Source: a virus
DNA length: 28,179 bases
IMG/VR virus record: IMGVR_UViG_3300045739_000006
Span: 1 to 28,179 of that record
Strand: one strand, 5' to 3'
Both the position numbers and the translations under genes were made by a program. The stretch's first letter is position 1. Each line of letters begins with the position of its first letter. A model generated the notes under the pieces. The model saw nothing but the letters and a program-made list of their open reading frames with translations, searched no databases and was not told the origin of the DNA. This document shows positions 14,926-22,813 of this stretch, piece after piece.

Positions 14926-16538
14926 TGCAGGGCCACCACATTTGCGAGGGTGAACCCGTTGCACTTCGTGATGTAGACGAAGAAGTCATGGCCGTTCGTC
15001 GTGGTGAACGGGTTTCCTGTCGTCTTGGTAAAGCCGGACAAAGTGATCGCCCCCGCTGATGCGTTGTTGGTGATCTGAATGACAAGCGTATAGTCGCCAG
15101 AGGCCGTCGGCTCGGCGAGAGTAAAGGCACCGCCGTTGACGATGCGCTTCATGTTGCCCCCGACAGGCGTGGGCGTGTAGGTGCCGCTTGAGATAGTACC
15201 ATCATTGTCGGCGGTCGTGGTAACTCCCTCGGTGACAGTGACGGCCCCCGTAAGGTTAGTCGCAGCCAGCGTGCTTGTGCCAACAACCTGCAGGGCGGTC
15301 GTGGGGCTCGTCGTCCCAATACCAACAAAGCCATCGCTCGTGATCGTCATACGCACGGCGCTCGAACCCGCCTGCGTCGTATAAAAGTGCAGCCGCCCGT
15401 CTTCGGTAAGCTCGGTTATATCCTCGGCCTGCGCAACAATTTGCGCGTAGCTAACATCCCCATTGATGCTATTTCGGCCTTGAAAATCGACACTCGCCAA
15501 GAAGTCGTTATCCGCAGGGCTCGCGCTTGTACGGCGCAAGACAACATCTGGGGCCGCAGTGGCCCCGGCTTCGGTGCTTTCGACGATGAGGACAGACCCT
15601 GCAGTGGAGTCCTTAACGTGCAGCCGGGCGGCTGGGGTTGTTTCGCCGACGCCGAGGTTTCCCGCGCTAGTAACCGTCGCACGCGTAGCGTTGTTGACCA
15701 CGACTGCCATAGAATCGGTGGCGTGGCGGTAATCAAGTCCGCCGATGTAGGTATCTGCGGTGTCCCCAAAAGCGAGGATCGACGATCCATCGGTATTTCC
15801 CACCTGCACTCGGAGAACAGTGTCCGCCGCGGCAGTCGTGCTGCCAACCATGTGCAGCAGTGCGGTGGGGGCGTTAGTCCCGATCCCGACTTCGCCAGAG
15901 TTTTCCACACGCAGTCGTTCAGCGCCACCCGTCTCCACCGTCACCGTATCAGCGGCAGGAAAGCGAATGGTGGTGTTCGGATCACCCGAATGGACGATCC
16001 TATCTGCAATCGTCACGTCCCCAGAGAATGTCCCTGTAGTGCCCGAGATTGCAGCCGCGGTAGTCCCACCAATAGCCGTACCGTCGATAGTGCCTCCCGT
16101 GATATTCACCGAGCTCATGGCAAAGTGGTCAGTCAAGTTGGCAACCGCGGACCCCGCACCGACGCCATTGGCGTAGATAATCGCAGAATCGCCCGAGGCT
16201 ATGGTGGTGTTGCCCCCAGAACCTTGAGTGAACACAACACTCTGAGCCGTAGTGTTACGGACGTAGTAAATCTTGTCCGCAGTGTTCGGCACGATGGTGA
16301 CCGTATGTGTAGCGGCCAAAGTGCCAGTCAACACGAGCAGCTTAAACTGCCCGTCCGACAAGACGCCGTCCGTGGTCGTTAGGTTAGACGCCGTGCCTGT
16401 AAGCGCAAGACTAAGAACACCATTAACCCCGCGGTCGATGATGTTCATGTTGTCGTTTACGGTACCACCCCAGATACCGTCCTGTTCACCATCTGCGGGC
16501 TTCTCAAGCCCGAGGTTCGAAGTGTAGCTACTGGGCAT
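14922..16538 (-). CDS. Tail fibre protein 2, 538 residues
   Basis: The N-terminus (SSYTSNLGLEKPADGEQDGI, WGGTVNDNMNIID) is a conserved virion-attachment type seen in many phage fibres. The middle contains three copies of the fibre repeat of type RxxxSxGxVGIGTxxPxxxLxVxG (about 208, 288 and 395), which builds elongated beta-structured shafts. The C-terminal 100 residues are Thr/Gly-rich and end in a compact strand-rich tip (TKTTGNPFTTTNGHDFFVYI). Residues about 178-221 are closely similar to a segment of fibre 1. It lies between the 22-residue-repeat protein and the propeller protein, with GAGG upstream. It is a likely receptor-binding fibre. Confidence 0.88.
   Translation of the reverse strand: MPSSYTSNLGLEKPADGEQDGIWGGTVNDNMNIIDRGVNGVLSLALTGTASNLTTTDGVLSDGQFKLLVLTGTLAATHTVTIVPNTADKIYYVRNTTAQSVVFTQGSGGNTTIASGDSAIIYANGVGAGSAVANLTDHFAMSSVNITGGTIDGTAIGGTTAAAISGTTGTFSGDVTIADRIVHSGDPNTTIRFPAADTVTVETGGAERLRVENSGEVGIGTNAPTALLHMVGSTTAAADTVLRVQVGNTDGSSILAFGDTADTYIGGLDYRHATDSMAVVVNNATRATVTSAGNLGVGETTPAARLHVKDSTAGSVLIVESTEAGATAAPDVVLRRTSASPADNDFLASVDFQGRNSINGDVSYAQIVAQAEDITELTEDGRLHFYTTQAGSSAVRMTITSDGFVGIGTTSPTTALQVVGTSTLAATNLTGAVTVTEGVTTTADNDGTISSGTYTPTPVGGNMKRIVNGGAFTLAEPTASGDYTLVIQITNNASAGAITLSGFTKTTGNPFTTTNGHDFFVYITKCNGFTLANVVALQ
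15906..16007 (-). repeat. Module shared with fibre 1 (copy in fibre 2)
   Basis: This stretch encodes ADRIVHSGDPNTTIRFPAAD and TVTVETGGAERLR. The matching stretch in fibre 1 (19153-19254) encodes the same motif with few changes. By hand I count about 14 mismatches in roughly 90 aligned bases, so the similarity holds at the DNA level and indicates fairly recent duplication or exchange. Confidence 0.85.
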
Positions 16539-16547
16539 AGATCATCC

Positions 16548-17312
16548 TCACGCCGCGATGGTTGTCCATATGGTCGCCGGGGTCGGCTCCACCTCTGTCC
16601 ACGGATTTATAGCATCTGGATCGACCTCAGTCCACGCCGAACCGGGCGAGGGAGAGATCGCACTCCAAGACGTAGGAGGCACCGGGTTGAGCGGGTCCCA
16701 ATTGGTGCCCGGAGCCGGGCTAATTTGGCTCCAAACAAGCGCGGTCCCGACGTGTCCGGCAGCGGAAACACCAAGGACGAAAACGTCCGCACCAGCAAAA
16801 ATTACGACGCTGCCGACCTGCCCCGTTGCGGAAACTCCAGTCACTGACACAGTGGTAGTGACTTCTACGGCAACGTCGCCAACAAATCCCGTGGAGGAGA
16901 CCCCTGCGGGGGTAACAAGCGCAGAGCCGGTAGCTACGGCAGTGTCGACCTGCCCGGAGGCAAAAACCCCGGTGACTGGGACAACTGCGCCTGCAGCGGC
17001 TACTGCGGTGCCAACCTCGCCTGTAGCGGTTACGCCCGTGAGATCAACAATGGCAGTGCCAGTAACAGCGACACTCCCGAGCGCAGTGGTAGCTTCGAGG
17101 CCGGTCAGGGCTGCATCCGCCCCAGTCTCTGCTACAACGCTGCCAAGCTCCGTAGTAGCGGATACCCCAGTAGGGAAGACAAGAATATCGGTGAAGGCGA
17201 CGACGTTGCCAACCGCAGTGGTCGCGGAGACCCCAGTAACGCTGACATCTACATCTGGACTAAACCCGGTCGTTGAAAACGGTACGGTCGAGAAGGGGCT
17301 AAAGCCAAACAT
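16548..17312 (-). CDS. Repeat-built structural protein: 8 x 22-residue repeats and 5 x 11-residue Trp repeats, 254 residues
   Basis: After a 21-residue leader (FGFSPFSTVPFSTTG) come eight head-to-tail repeats of exactly 22 residues with the core VTGVSATGxVGxV (residues 22-197). These are followed by five repeats of about 11 residues of the type P-x5-W-x4 (TNWDPLNP, TSWSAISP, SAWTEVDP, NPWTEVEP, TIWTTIA). The protein is Val/Ala/Thr/Gly-rich and acidic, with no cysteine or signal sequence. A beta-solenoid or Ig-like rod in the tail is likely. A similar repeat-built protein with W-rich end is common in phage structural regions in my memory, but its function is not established. GGAGGG precedes ATG 17312. 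Confidence 0.82.
   Translation of the reverse strand: MFGFSPFSTVPFSTTGFSPDVDVSVTGVSATTAVGNVVAFTDILVFPTGVSATTELGSVVAETGADAALTGLEATTALGSVAVTGTAIVDLTGVTATGEVGTAVAAAGAVVPVTGVFASGQVDTAVATGSALVTPAGVSSTGFVGDVAVEVTTTVSVTGVSATGQVGSVVIFAGADVFVLGVSAAGHVGTALVWSQISPAPGTNWDPLNPVPPTSWSAISPSPGSAWTEVDPDAINPWTEVEPTPATIWTTIAA
16551..16721 (-). repeat. Five tandem 11-residue Trp-containing repeats
   Basis: Units read GTNWDPLN, PTSWSAIS, GSAWTEVD, INPWTEVE and ATIWTTIA, each with a Pro start and a Trp near the middle. They occupy residues 198-254 at the C-terminus of the repeat protein and probably pack as a small beta array. Confidence 0.8.
16722..17249 (-). repeat. Eight tandem 66-bp units encoding 22-residue repeats
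   Basis: All eight units are exactly 66 bp with no insertion or deletion. Conserved positions are G6, A9, T/S10 and G14 of each unit, while the outer residues vary. Third positions diverge, so the array is old or has diversified. Confidence 0.9.
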
Positions 17313-17365
17313 GATGTCCCTCCTCTCTTGTGTTCAGGGTAGTGTACCAGAAAAGCCGGGCGTCG

Positions 17366-17674
17366 TCACGTCTCGGTCGGGTAGGGATAACGGGCTTTGA
17401 TCTCGGCGATTTTAGCAAGCCATTCATCCATAGCGGCCTCACCTCGCTGCGCCATAAAAAAGAGCGGATCGGCTTCGGCTACATACGCCGCTTTGCGCGC
17501 AGCTTCCTGCTCTGCCTTTGGAGGAACATAGGCGAGCCATGCGCCATTGCGCCAAAGTTGAGCTGCGTGATCTGGCGCGGTCAAAACCTCAATAGCCCCG
17601 GCTGGTGGCTCTGCGCCGTCACCAAAGCCGCCGATGTATACCCCTTCCGGGGTGACGTAGTGTTTCGTCGTCAT
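17366..17674 (-). CDS. Small fibre-associated protein, assembly-chaperone-like, 102 residues
   Basis: The start ATG 17674 overlaps the fibre 1 stop (ATGA); a longer upstream extension lies inside the fibre gene and is unlikely. The N-terminal half ([39 protein letters not shown]) is beta-rich and resembles segments of tail-fibre assembly proteins. The C-terminal half is helical and ends [20 protein letters not shown] and IKARYPYP, a tail I recognise from small phage proteins coded right behind fibres. The likely role is a chaperone or a tip protein for fibre 1. Confidence 0.75.
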   Translation of the reverse strand: MTTKHYVTPEGVYIGGFGDGAEPPAGAIEVLTAPDHAAQLWRNGAWLAYVPPKAEQEAARKAAYVAEADPLFFMAQRGEAAMDEWLAKIAEIKARYPYPTET

Positions 17675-19587
17675 GCGAAAGCCCTCACTCGCAGTCTCCA
17701 GCTTGCGTTGGTCAATGGAGCAGCAGCGCCTGTCGTCGCGTTTGCAACAGCGAAGCAAGTCGCGTTGTTACTATACCGAACGTAAATATTGGTGGCGTCA
17801 TAATAGATAGAATTAAAACGGTTAACCCCGTTCGTCGTGCTGTTTGCGTGAGCCAAAACTACATCGTTAACCGCATATCCAGCTTCTGCTGTGACGCAGA
17901 CAAGCTCTAGATAGAAGCTCTCCGGGGCGATGCCAAGACCATGCGCCAAAGTCAGAAACCCACCAGTCGTGATGGTCTGGTTTGAGCTGACATATTGAAC
18001 GGAAAAGATAGGCGTAGCCCAGCTCGGAGCCGCAGAAGCCCCACCAGAGGTCAGCACTTGGCCGGACGTGCCGTAGTTCGCACCGCCGATACCGATCTGT
18101 CCTGCGGAGGCGATCCTCATGCGTTCTGCGGCATTGACTCCGACAGCAAGGTAGTCAGATGCGTGGTCATACGAAATGTATCCAGCATCAGCGTCGGCTG
18201 AGTCTCCAAACTGGATTATAGTGTTGGCAGTCGTTCCTGCGAGCTGCAAACGGATGAGGGCGTCGTCAGAACTTGTAGTTCCTGTTGCTCGCACCCTGAT
18301 GCTCGGATCAGTGGCCCCTTGAACATCCAGTTCGTAGCCGGGGCTACTCGTCCCAATACCCACGTTGCCCGAGGAGTCGATCCTCATGCGTTCTGTGTTG
18401 CCAATACGCCATTCATGCGTCAGAGCGCCAGATGCGTTTGTGGTTATCCGGTAGTCGTTGGACACAAAGGTGCCGCCGTTGCGGGTCTGGATGCCGAAGA
18501 CGTCCGCGTCACGGACGAGGGTCGTGTTGTCAAAACCTGCGGAGCCACCAGTCTCAAGGAAGTCGAGGCGAGGCGCTAAGCCACCAATGGTTAGGTTGCC
18601 AGTGGGAGAAGTCGTCCCAATCCCCACGTTACCAGCAGAGGTGATCCTCATGCGCTCGTTGGCGTCCGACCCGCCGGGAGCATTATCGCGGGTACCGAAA
18701 ACCAGAGCAGTGTCGGGCGAAGTGCTTTCCCCGACAGCCGCAATATACGCACCTACGCCCGCGCCCGGGACGGAAGCATCAGAGCCAAAGAACTCGATGG
18801 TACCAGAGGGTTGGGTGCCGAGAGCGGCTGCGTCCGTATCGGAAATCCTTATTTTCGCGGCAGTTCCCGAGCCGCAGTAAAGGGTGGCAGAAGATACGGT
18901 TTGGAAGACGCTGACAGTATAAGTGCCAGTCCCACCAGTCCCAGTTCCCAGTGCGGTGATCTTAGTGATCGGAGACACGCCCAAACCATAGACGGCATCA
19001 CCAACCGCAAGGGTTCCAGAGGTGACCGCAGTAACATCCATCGTGGTGCCGGTGATGGAGGCGGTGAAGGTAGCCGTGTTGTTCGTGGTGCCCGCGACAT
19101 GTAGCTGAGCAGCGGGGCTTGTAGTGCCGATACCGACGTCGCCCGCAGAGGTGATCCTCATGCGCTCAGCCCCACTCGTCTCCACAGTCACCGTATCAGC
19201 GGCAGGGAAGCGAATGGCGGTGTTCGTGTCACCCGTGTGAACAATCTTATCCGCGACAGGGAGGTCACCGGTCTCATCCAGATATACGGCCCGCTCAGCC
19301 GCGTAAGACAGGAAGATTTTCTTGGTTCCGGCGCTCCAGCTGACGGCAGCGTTGCTGTTACTGGACGACAGGATCGTCGTGCGGGCCAAGGTCGGGCCCG
19401 TGGTGGAATACGTCCCGATGCCGACTTCCCAGTCAACGTCATCGGTGATCGCATAGTAGGTCGTGTCCGCGTTGGACATCACGTCGCCAAACGACTGGAA
19501 CCCCGGCTCCGCACCCAGAAGAGTGTAGGACGAGGTCCCCGTCGTGGAGGTGGTCTCCTGTACGCGGTCTGCTACTACGAGAACCAT
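17671..19587 (-). CDS. Tail fibre protein 1, 638 residues
   Basis: Residues 1-105 form a conserved N-terminal domain for attachment to the particle ([55 protein letters not shown]). Four copies of the shaft repeat of type ERMRIxSxGxVGIGTxSP lie near residues 141, 311, 399 and 488, spaced 89-170 residues apart. The last 130 residues are a different, Tyr/Asn-rich globular tip ([30 protein letters not shown]), a good candidate receptor-binding domain. AAGGAG precedes ATG 19587. It shares a module with fibre 2 (residues about 112-155). Confidence 0.9.
   Translation of the reverse strand: MVLVVADRVQETTSTTGTSSYTLLGAEPGFQSFGDVMSNADTTYYAITDDVDWEVGIGTYSTTGPTLARTTILSSSNSNAAVSWSAGTKKIFLSYAAERAVYLDETGDLPVADKIVHTGDTNTAIRFPAADTVTVETSGAERMRITSAGDVGIGTTSPAAQLHVAGTTNNTATFTASITGTTMDVTAVTSGTLAVGDAVYGLGVSPITKITALGTGTGGTGTYTVSVFQTVSSATLYCGSGTAAKIRISDTDAAALGTQPSGTIEFFGSDASVPGAGVGAYIAAVGESTSPDTALVFGTRDNAPGGSDANERMRITSAGNVGIGTTSPTGNLTIGGLAPRLDFLETGGSAGFDNTTLVRDADVFGIQTRNGGTFVSNDYRITTNASGALTHEWRIGNTERMRIDSSGNVGIGTSSPGYELDVQGATDPSIRVRATGTTSSDDALIRLQLAGTTANTIIQFGDSADADAGYISYDHASDYLAVGVNAAERMRIASAGQIGIGGANYGTSGQVLTSGGASAAPSWATPIFSVQYVSSNQTITTGGFLTLAHGLGIAPESFYLELVCVTAEAGYAVNDVVLAHANSTTNGVNRFNSIYYDATNIYVRYSNNATCFAVANATTGAAAPLTNASWRLRVRAFA
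19153..19254 (-). repeat. Module shared with fibre 2 (copy in fibre 1)
   Basis: This encodes [20 protein letters not shown] and [13 protein letters not shown] in fibre 1, matching 15906-16007 in fibre 2. Confidence 0.85.
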
Positions 19588-19596
19588 GACGGCTCC

Positions 19597-20040
19597 TTAG
19601 GCAATACGGATGATAGCGTTCGAAGCGTCAGCCGCGGGAAACTGAATGGTGAACGTACCAGACGTCGAGATTTTGTCGCTTCCAAAGTCCAACACGACCA
19701 CCGCGGGGTTGGTGTAGGTGTGCGTCGGGGTCGTATTATAGATCAGAGCGCCGCGGGCGTTGATCGTAGCCGACGTAAACGAGATGTCAGCAAAGTCGGT
19801 GAACGCCGTGGTACCCGACGTCGCCGGAGAAACGTTGGTCAGGGTACCGCCGCCAGCCGAGTAGGTGCCAGAATTGGCGACCTCGTTAGCAGACGAGTAC
19901 GTCGTTGTCGCCGCGCTGAGGGTCGCGGCGCTCGAGTAGAGGGCGAGTTTGAAAGTATCACCGCCCGAGGAGCGGAAGTCATGCACGGCCTCAAGGAGCT
20001 GGTCCTTGAACGAGGTGCACATTGCTTGTGTAATCGGCAA
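19597..20040 (-). CDS. Conserved virion/tail structural protein, 147 residues
   Basis: The N-terminal residues PITQAMCTSFKDQLLEAVHDF and the middle TFKLALYSSAATL, SGTTAFTDF, ARGALIYNT and end FTIQFPAADASNAIIRIA are characteristic of a small beta-rich protein common in environmental phages, found just before the fibre gene. The start is TTG at 20040, five bases after a strong AGGAGG; the next ATG (codon 7) would cut the conserved start. A role in the tail or its fibre attachment is likely from position only. Confidence 0.8.
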   Translation of the reverse strand: MPITQAMCTSFKDQLLEAVHDFRSSGGDTFKLALYSSAATLSAATTTYSSANEVANSGTYSAGGGTLTNVSPATSGTTAFTDFADISFTSATINARGALIYNTTPTHTYTNPAVVVLDFGSDKISTSGTFTIQFPAADASNAIIRIA

Positions 20041-20049
20041 AGGAGCCTC

Positions 20050-20343
20050 CTATAGCTTGCGAATGACGTCAGCCAGTTGCGGGTGGCCAGCGTCTACCAG
20101 CGCATTGTACACGGTAACGCGGTCGTTGGTAACTGCCTCTTTCATGTAGCGCGTGACCACGCTGACAATTGCGGCACGAAAGGCTATAGCCTGATCCCGG
20201 ATGGCCGGGTGGGCGTCGTCGGAAACGCTGATAAGCTTGTTGGCGCAGAGTTCGGCAAGCTCCTCGGGTGTGTGCCCGCGGCCCTCGGTAGTCGATACCG
20301 ATACGATAGGCGTCAGCGGCAGACTCATGGAGGCTTGGAACAT
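20050..20343 (-). CDS. Conserved hypothetical phage protein, 97 residues
   Basis: ATG 20343 overlaps the adaptor stop (TAATG); ATG 20328 (SLPLTPIVSV) is an equally possible start. The rest is helical and carries GRGHTPEELAELCANKLISV, AFRAAIVSVVTRYMKEAV and VDAGHPQLADVIRKL. I recognise the GHTPEE and VIRKL signature from small conserved proteins placed between adaptor and fibre genes in environmental podoviruses. No enzyme motif; probably a virion or assembly component. Confidence 0.75.
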   Translation of the reverse strand: MFQASMSLPLTPIVSVSTTEGRGHTPEELAELCANKLISVSDDAHPAIRDQAIAFRAAIVSVVTRYMKEAVTNDRVTVYNALVDAGHPQLADVIRKL

Positions 20344-20996
20344 TAGCGCATCCCCCCGCCGGACATCTGGCCGTTGCGGTAGTCATCACGCTTTGCTCGC
20401 AGGTCGATACCAAAGAGCTGGAGCATGGCCTCGTTGTAGCGGTTCGTGTAGAGCTGCAGCATATCGGCGTCCCCCTTGAGGTAGGTATACGCTTCGACGA
20501 GCGAGCCGTACAAGAGGGCGGTCTCGGCGTTGGTGCCAAGCCACGAAGTGCCGGTATCTACGATGGACGGTGGGTCGTAGTAATAGTGCAGCTCGACCGT
20601 GTAGTTCGAGTTGGGGGTAGGCCCAAGGATAAAGTTACCCTCGGTGCCGGTCTGGTCACCGTCAAACTGCGCGTAGTACTTTGGCAGCCCCTGCGTCGAC
20701 GGGCCCGGATATGCTTCACGGATGAAGTTTACATCCTTGTCGTAGAGGTAGCTGTAGTTCCCGGAGCCGTCGACAACAGCCAGAGAGAACACGGAAAGGA
20801 AGTCAGATGGACGGGCAAGGTATTGATTGCCCGCCGTTGTGGAAGCGGTGGCGTTCTTACGCAGCTCGGGAATCTGCACCGAGCGATAGATGCGCTCCTC
20901 AGCCTGCCGAACAAACGTAGGGATGTTGGAGACAAAACTCGTTTCCGAGGTCTCGAGATAATCCTGCAGTGCGGCAGTGAGCTGCGTATAGTTCAT
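20343..20996 (-). CDS. Head-tail adaptor protein (SU10-type adaptor family)
   Basis: The N-terminus (NYTQLTAALQDYLETSETSF, FVRQAEERIYRSVQIPELRK) and the following segments (YLARPSDFLSVFSLAVVD, NFIREAYPGP, YYYDPPSIVD, ALLYGSLVEAYTYLKGD) match the adaptor proteins best known from podovirus SU10. These form a ring below the portal and connect it to the tail nozzle. Length (217) fits the family. The protein ends in MSGGGMR. Together with the second adaptor-like gene at 21603-22289 it would make the neck of a short-tailed phage. Confidence 0.85.
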   Translation of the reverse strand: MNYTQLTAALQDYLETSETSFVSNIPTFVRQAEERIYRSVQIPELRKNATASTTAGNQYLARPSDFLSVFSLAVVDGSGNYSYLYDKDVNFIREAYPGPSTQGLPKYYAQFDGDQTGTEGNFILGPTPNSNYTVELHYYYDPPSIVDTGTSWLGTNAETALLYGSLVEAYTYLKGDADMLQLYTNRYNEAMLQLFGIDLRAKRDDYRNGQMSGGGMR

Positions 20997-20999
20997 CGG

Positions 21000-21293
21000 T
21001 TAGCCCTTGTAGTTGCCGCCCTTTTTGGCAGCGCCCATGCCACGGCATTTGCCGCCCATGGCCATTTTACCGACGCCGTCAGCGGCGAACGCGGGGACTT
21101 TCTTGCCGCCCTTTTCGACCATCTTGAGCTTGCCGCCCTTGGCTTGGTACTTGACGCCCTGCTTGATCGAGTGGTCAGCCATATCGCTGATCTCTTTGTC
21201 AGTGCGGGTCATCGGGCGCTTGCTCGACTTGGGGGCCATCTTGCTCATGGGGCGAGCCTTTGGGCGGGGCGACTTTTCCATCTCATTCTCCAT
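21000..21293 (-). CDS. Small Lys/Gly/Met-rich protein with GGKCRGMG tail, 97 residues
   Basis: The product is strongly basic (KSPRPKARPMSKMAPKSSKR) and ends in KMAMGGKCRGMGAAKKGG. ATG 21293 overlaps the previous gene by 11 bases; ATG 21281, which follows GGAGA, is an alternative start. The tail resembles the C-terminal KGG/CRGMG tails of small proteins found near adaptor genes in marine phages. It lies between two neck genes, so it may be a minor virion protein. There is no known function. It shares Gly/Lys/Met tail character with the proteins at 22813-23225. Confidence 0.7.
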   Translation of the reverse strand: MENEMEKSPRPKARPMSKMAPKSSKRPMTRTDKEISDMADHSIKQGVKYQAKGGKLKMVEKGGKKVPAFAADGVGKMAMGGKCRGMGAAKKGGNYKG

Positions 21294-21603
21294 GCGTTGT
21301 GACCACGGTCACGGTTCCAACAGACCCTACCATATCCTGAATAGGGTTCCAAACGGGATTCCACCCGAAGAGTCCGTTGCCCGGCGCGTAGTCAGGGCGT
21401 GGGTTCATGAGCGCCTGCGGGTCGTTGATCTTCAAGCGACCCAAGAAGTTCTGAGGCTGGTCAGGGTCGGCAATGTCGCGACCAACGCGGAAGCCGGTCT
21501 TAACCCCGTTCTGGTACTCCCAGACAAGATCAGAGAGCTTGTAGCTGAAACCGCTGCGGTCACAGATACCGAGGGCCTTACTCCCCCGTGCGTATGCGGG
21601 CAT
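21283..21603 (-). CDS. Small neck/virion protein, apparent degenerate zinc-ribbon family, 106 residues
   Basis: The product begins ARGSKALGICDRSGFSYKL and then has DPDQPQNFLGRLKINDPQALMNPRPDYA. From memory, relatives have CDRCGF and a second C-x2-C pair before the DxPQ segment; here only C14 remains and the other positions read S, G and others. The conserved ligand pattern is therefore lost, though the fold may persist. The C-terminus is strand-rich (VGSVGTVTVVTT). The start overlaps the adaptor-like gene stop (TGATG). Probably a minor head-tail component. Confidence 0.7.
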   Translation of the reverse strand: MPAYARGSKALGICDRSGFSYKLSDLVWEYQNGVKTGFRVGRDIADPDQPQNFLGRLKINDPQALMNPRPDYAPGNGLFGWNPVWNPIQDMVGSVGTVTVVTTHGE

Positions 21604-22289
21604 CAGACACCCCCAATCATCATCGTGTTGAACGGCACGAACATCACCGAGGAGCGGTCGCGGTCTTCACCAGCCGCCAACTCGAACTGCTCGTCGTAAA
21701 TCTGTTTGAGCGGGATAACCCGATCCACGACCTGTGGCTTCTTCATGGCGATGTAGTAGGCCAGTCCGGCTACGAGCGCGGGCACGAACCGCGGAGGGAT
21801 GCTGGTGGTATCTGCACCGATACCCGAGGCCAACCCGTCGATGCCTTTCAGGCGGTAGTAGAACAGGGTGTAACTCTGCGAGTTGTCCGGCTTGGGCCAG
21901 AACGTCACAGTGGTGCTCGTCGGCAGGCGCTGCACAAACACTTGGGTCGGACGCCCGGTGATCTGCTTGTTGGTCTGCTGAGCGTAGGTCGAGACAGAGA
22001 TACGCTCGAGGGCGGTGTCTACCTGTGCGGTACCCGTGCCAGTGCGCAGCTGGTGCTCGATGATGTCGATAGTCCCTGCCGGGAGTGTGTAAGTCTCCGT
22101 CCCCGCCGTCAGCGCAAGCGTGCCAGACTCGATGGTGAACAAGTTAAGTCCACGGTTGGCCCACTCGAGCGTGAGCAGGTTCAGGGACCGGCGGGCCGTC
22201 TTGAGGTCGTAGCCCGAGCGCATCTCGAGGCCAGCCCGCTCAAAGGCTTCCTCAAAGAGTTCCGGCAGATCAGGTACGATGACGGCCAT
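21603..22289 (-). CDS. Head-tail connector / tail-tubular-type protein, 228 residues
   Basis: The protein opens with PDLPELFEEAFERAGLEMRS and has SLNLLTLEWANRGLNLFTIE, GTETYTLPAGTIDIIEHQLR, RPTQVFVQRLPTSTTVTFWP, YYRLKGIDG and PPRFVPALVAGLAYYIAMK. This arrangement is that of the podovirus adaptor/gatekeeper proteins (T7 gp11 or P22 gp4-like in role), which line the neck between portal and nozzle. It is encoded two small genes ahead of the SU10-type adaptor, so the neck probably uses both. It has no signal peptide or membrane span. Confidence 0.8.
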   Translation of the reverse strand: MAVIVPDLPELFEEAFERAGLEMRSGYDLKTARRSLNLLTLEWANRGLNLFTIESGTLALTAGTETYTLPAGTIDIIEHQLRTGTGTAQVDTALERISVSTYAQQTNKQITGRPTQVFVQRLPTSTTVTFWPKPDNSQSYTLFYYRLKGIDGLASGIGADTTSIPPRFVPALVAGLAYYIAMKKPQVVDRVIPLKQIYDEQFELAAGEDRDRSSVMFVPFNTMMIGGV

Positions 22290-22292
22290 GGT

Positions 22293-22667
22293 TTAGTCCC
22301 TGAATTTCGCGGTCTTCTTCGCGATACGTTTCGGCTGGGCCACGAACTGCTTGCCCTTGGCGGTGCCCTCGCGCTTGGCGCGGGTGGTTGCAGCATACTC
22401 CGCAGGGGTCAAGGCGTCACGAGCCTTTTTAGGCAAGTAACGCTCCCCGGTCTTACCCGACGGCTTGCCGCTCTTAGTGCCCCAGTCTTCCTTGGTCCAC
22501 TTGGAGAGGGACTTCTGGGCCGTGGTCTTCTCACCCGTGTACCCTCCGCCCTTCTCCTTGTAGATTTTACCAGCGAGCTGCATGGCCCGGGCGGAGTGTT
22601 TCCCGCCCATCTTGGCCTTGGCTTGCGCCTTGGCCTGTTCCCATAGCTTCTCGTTGGTGCGGCCCAT
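22293..22667 (-). CDS. Small basic conserved protein (DUF5872-like), 124 residues
   Basis: I start at ATG 22667; the longer frame begins inside the preceding small gene. The sequence is very Lys/Gly-rich: NEKLWEQAKAQAKAKMGGKH, KIYKEKGGGY, then SKWTKEDWGTKSGKPS, GERYLPKKARDALTPAEYAA and RAKREGTAKGKQFV. The WTKEDWGTKSGKPS-GERYLPKKA-EYAATTRAKR signature belongs to a widespread small domain of unknown function in phages and algal viruses that I remember as DUF5872; the number is from memory. The charge suggests nucleic-acid contact. Confidence 0.75.
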   Translation of the reverse strand: MGRTNEKLWEQAKAQAKAKMGGKHSARAMQLAGKIYKEKGGGYTGEKTTAQKSLSKWTKEDWGTKSGKPSGKTGERYLPKKARDALTPAEYAATTRAKREGTAKGKQFVAQPKRIAKKTAKFRD

Positions 22668-22669
22668 GG

Positions 22670-22813
22670 TTACTTGAAGCCCTTCCGGCACTTCGAGGCA
22701 CGGGCACAGTCACCCGGGTTGCCGCACTGATTGCACGGGGTGAACTCCGCGGCCTGCTCGACCGCAACGGTGTTCACCTGCGTCTCTACTTTCGGCGTGG
22801 TTTTCTTGGCCAT
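22670..22813 (-). CDS. Tiny four-cysteine protein, 47 residues
   Basis: ATG 22813 overlaps the preceding stop as TGATG, and the frame ends in TAA three bases before the next start. The product is MAKKTTPKVETQ, a short Val/Glu stretch, then PCNQCGNPGDCARASKCRKG and a short end. The four cysteines (27, 30, 36, 42) make a C-x2-C-x5-C-x5-C pattern that could bind one zinc as a knuckle. The coupling to both neighbours and clean ends support a real gene despite its size. Function unknown. Confidence 0.7.
   Translation of the reverse strand: MAKKTTPKVETQVNTVAVEQAAEFTPCNQCGNPGDCARASKCRKGFK

Noticed and set aside
14925-14964. Upstream extension of the propeller gene (MQRVHPRKCGGPA)
   Set aside because: It would overlap the fibre 2 end; ATG 14925 with an ATGA overlap matches the pattern of neighbouring genes.
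15387-16382. Plus-strand frame of 331 residues
   Set aside because: It is antisense to fibre 2, whose repeats are unmistakable.
16722-17249. The 66-bp array as a CRISPR or a non-coding repeat array
   Set aside because: Units are contiguous, without spacers, and remain in frame as a protein repeat.
17675-17758. Upstream extension of the small fibre-associated gene
   Set aside because: The extra residues are antistructural Cys/Arg-rich translation of the fibre 1 end; ATG 17674 overlaps the fibre stop as ATGA.
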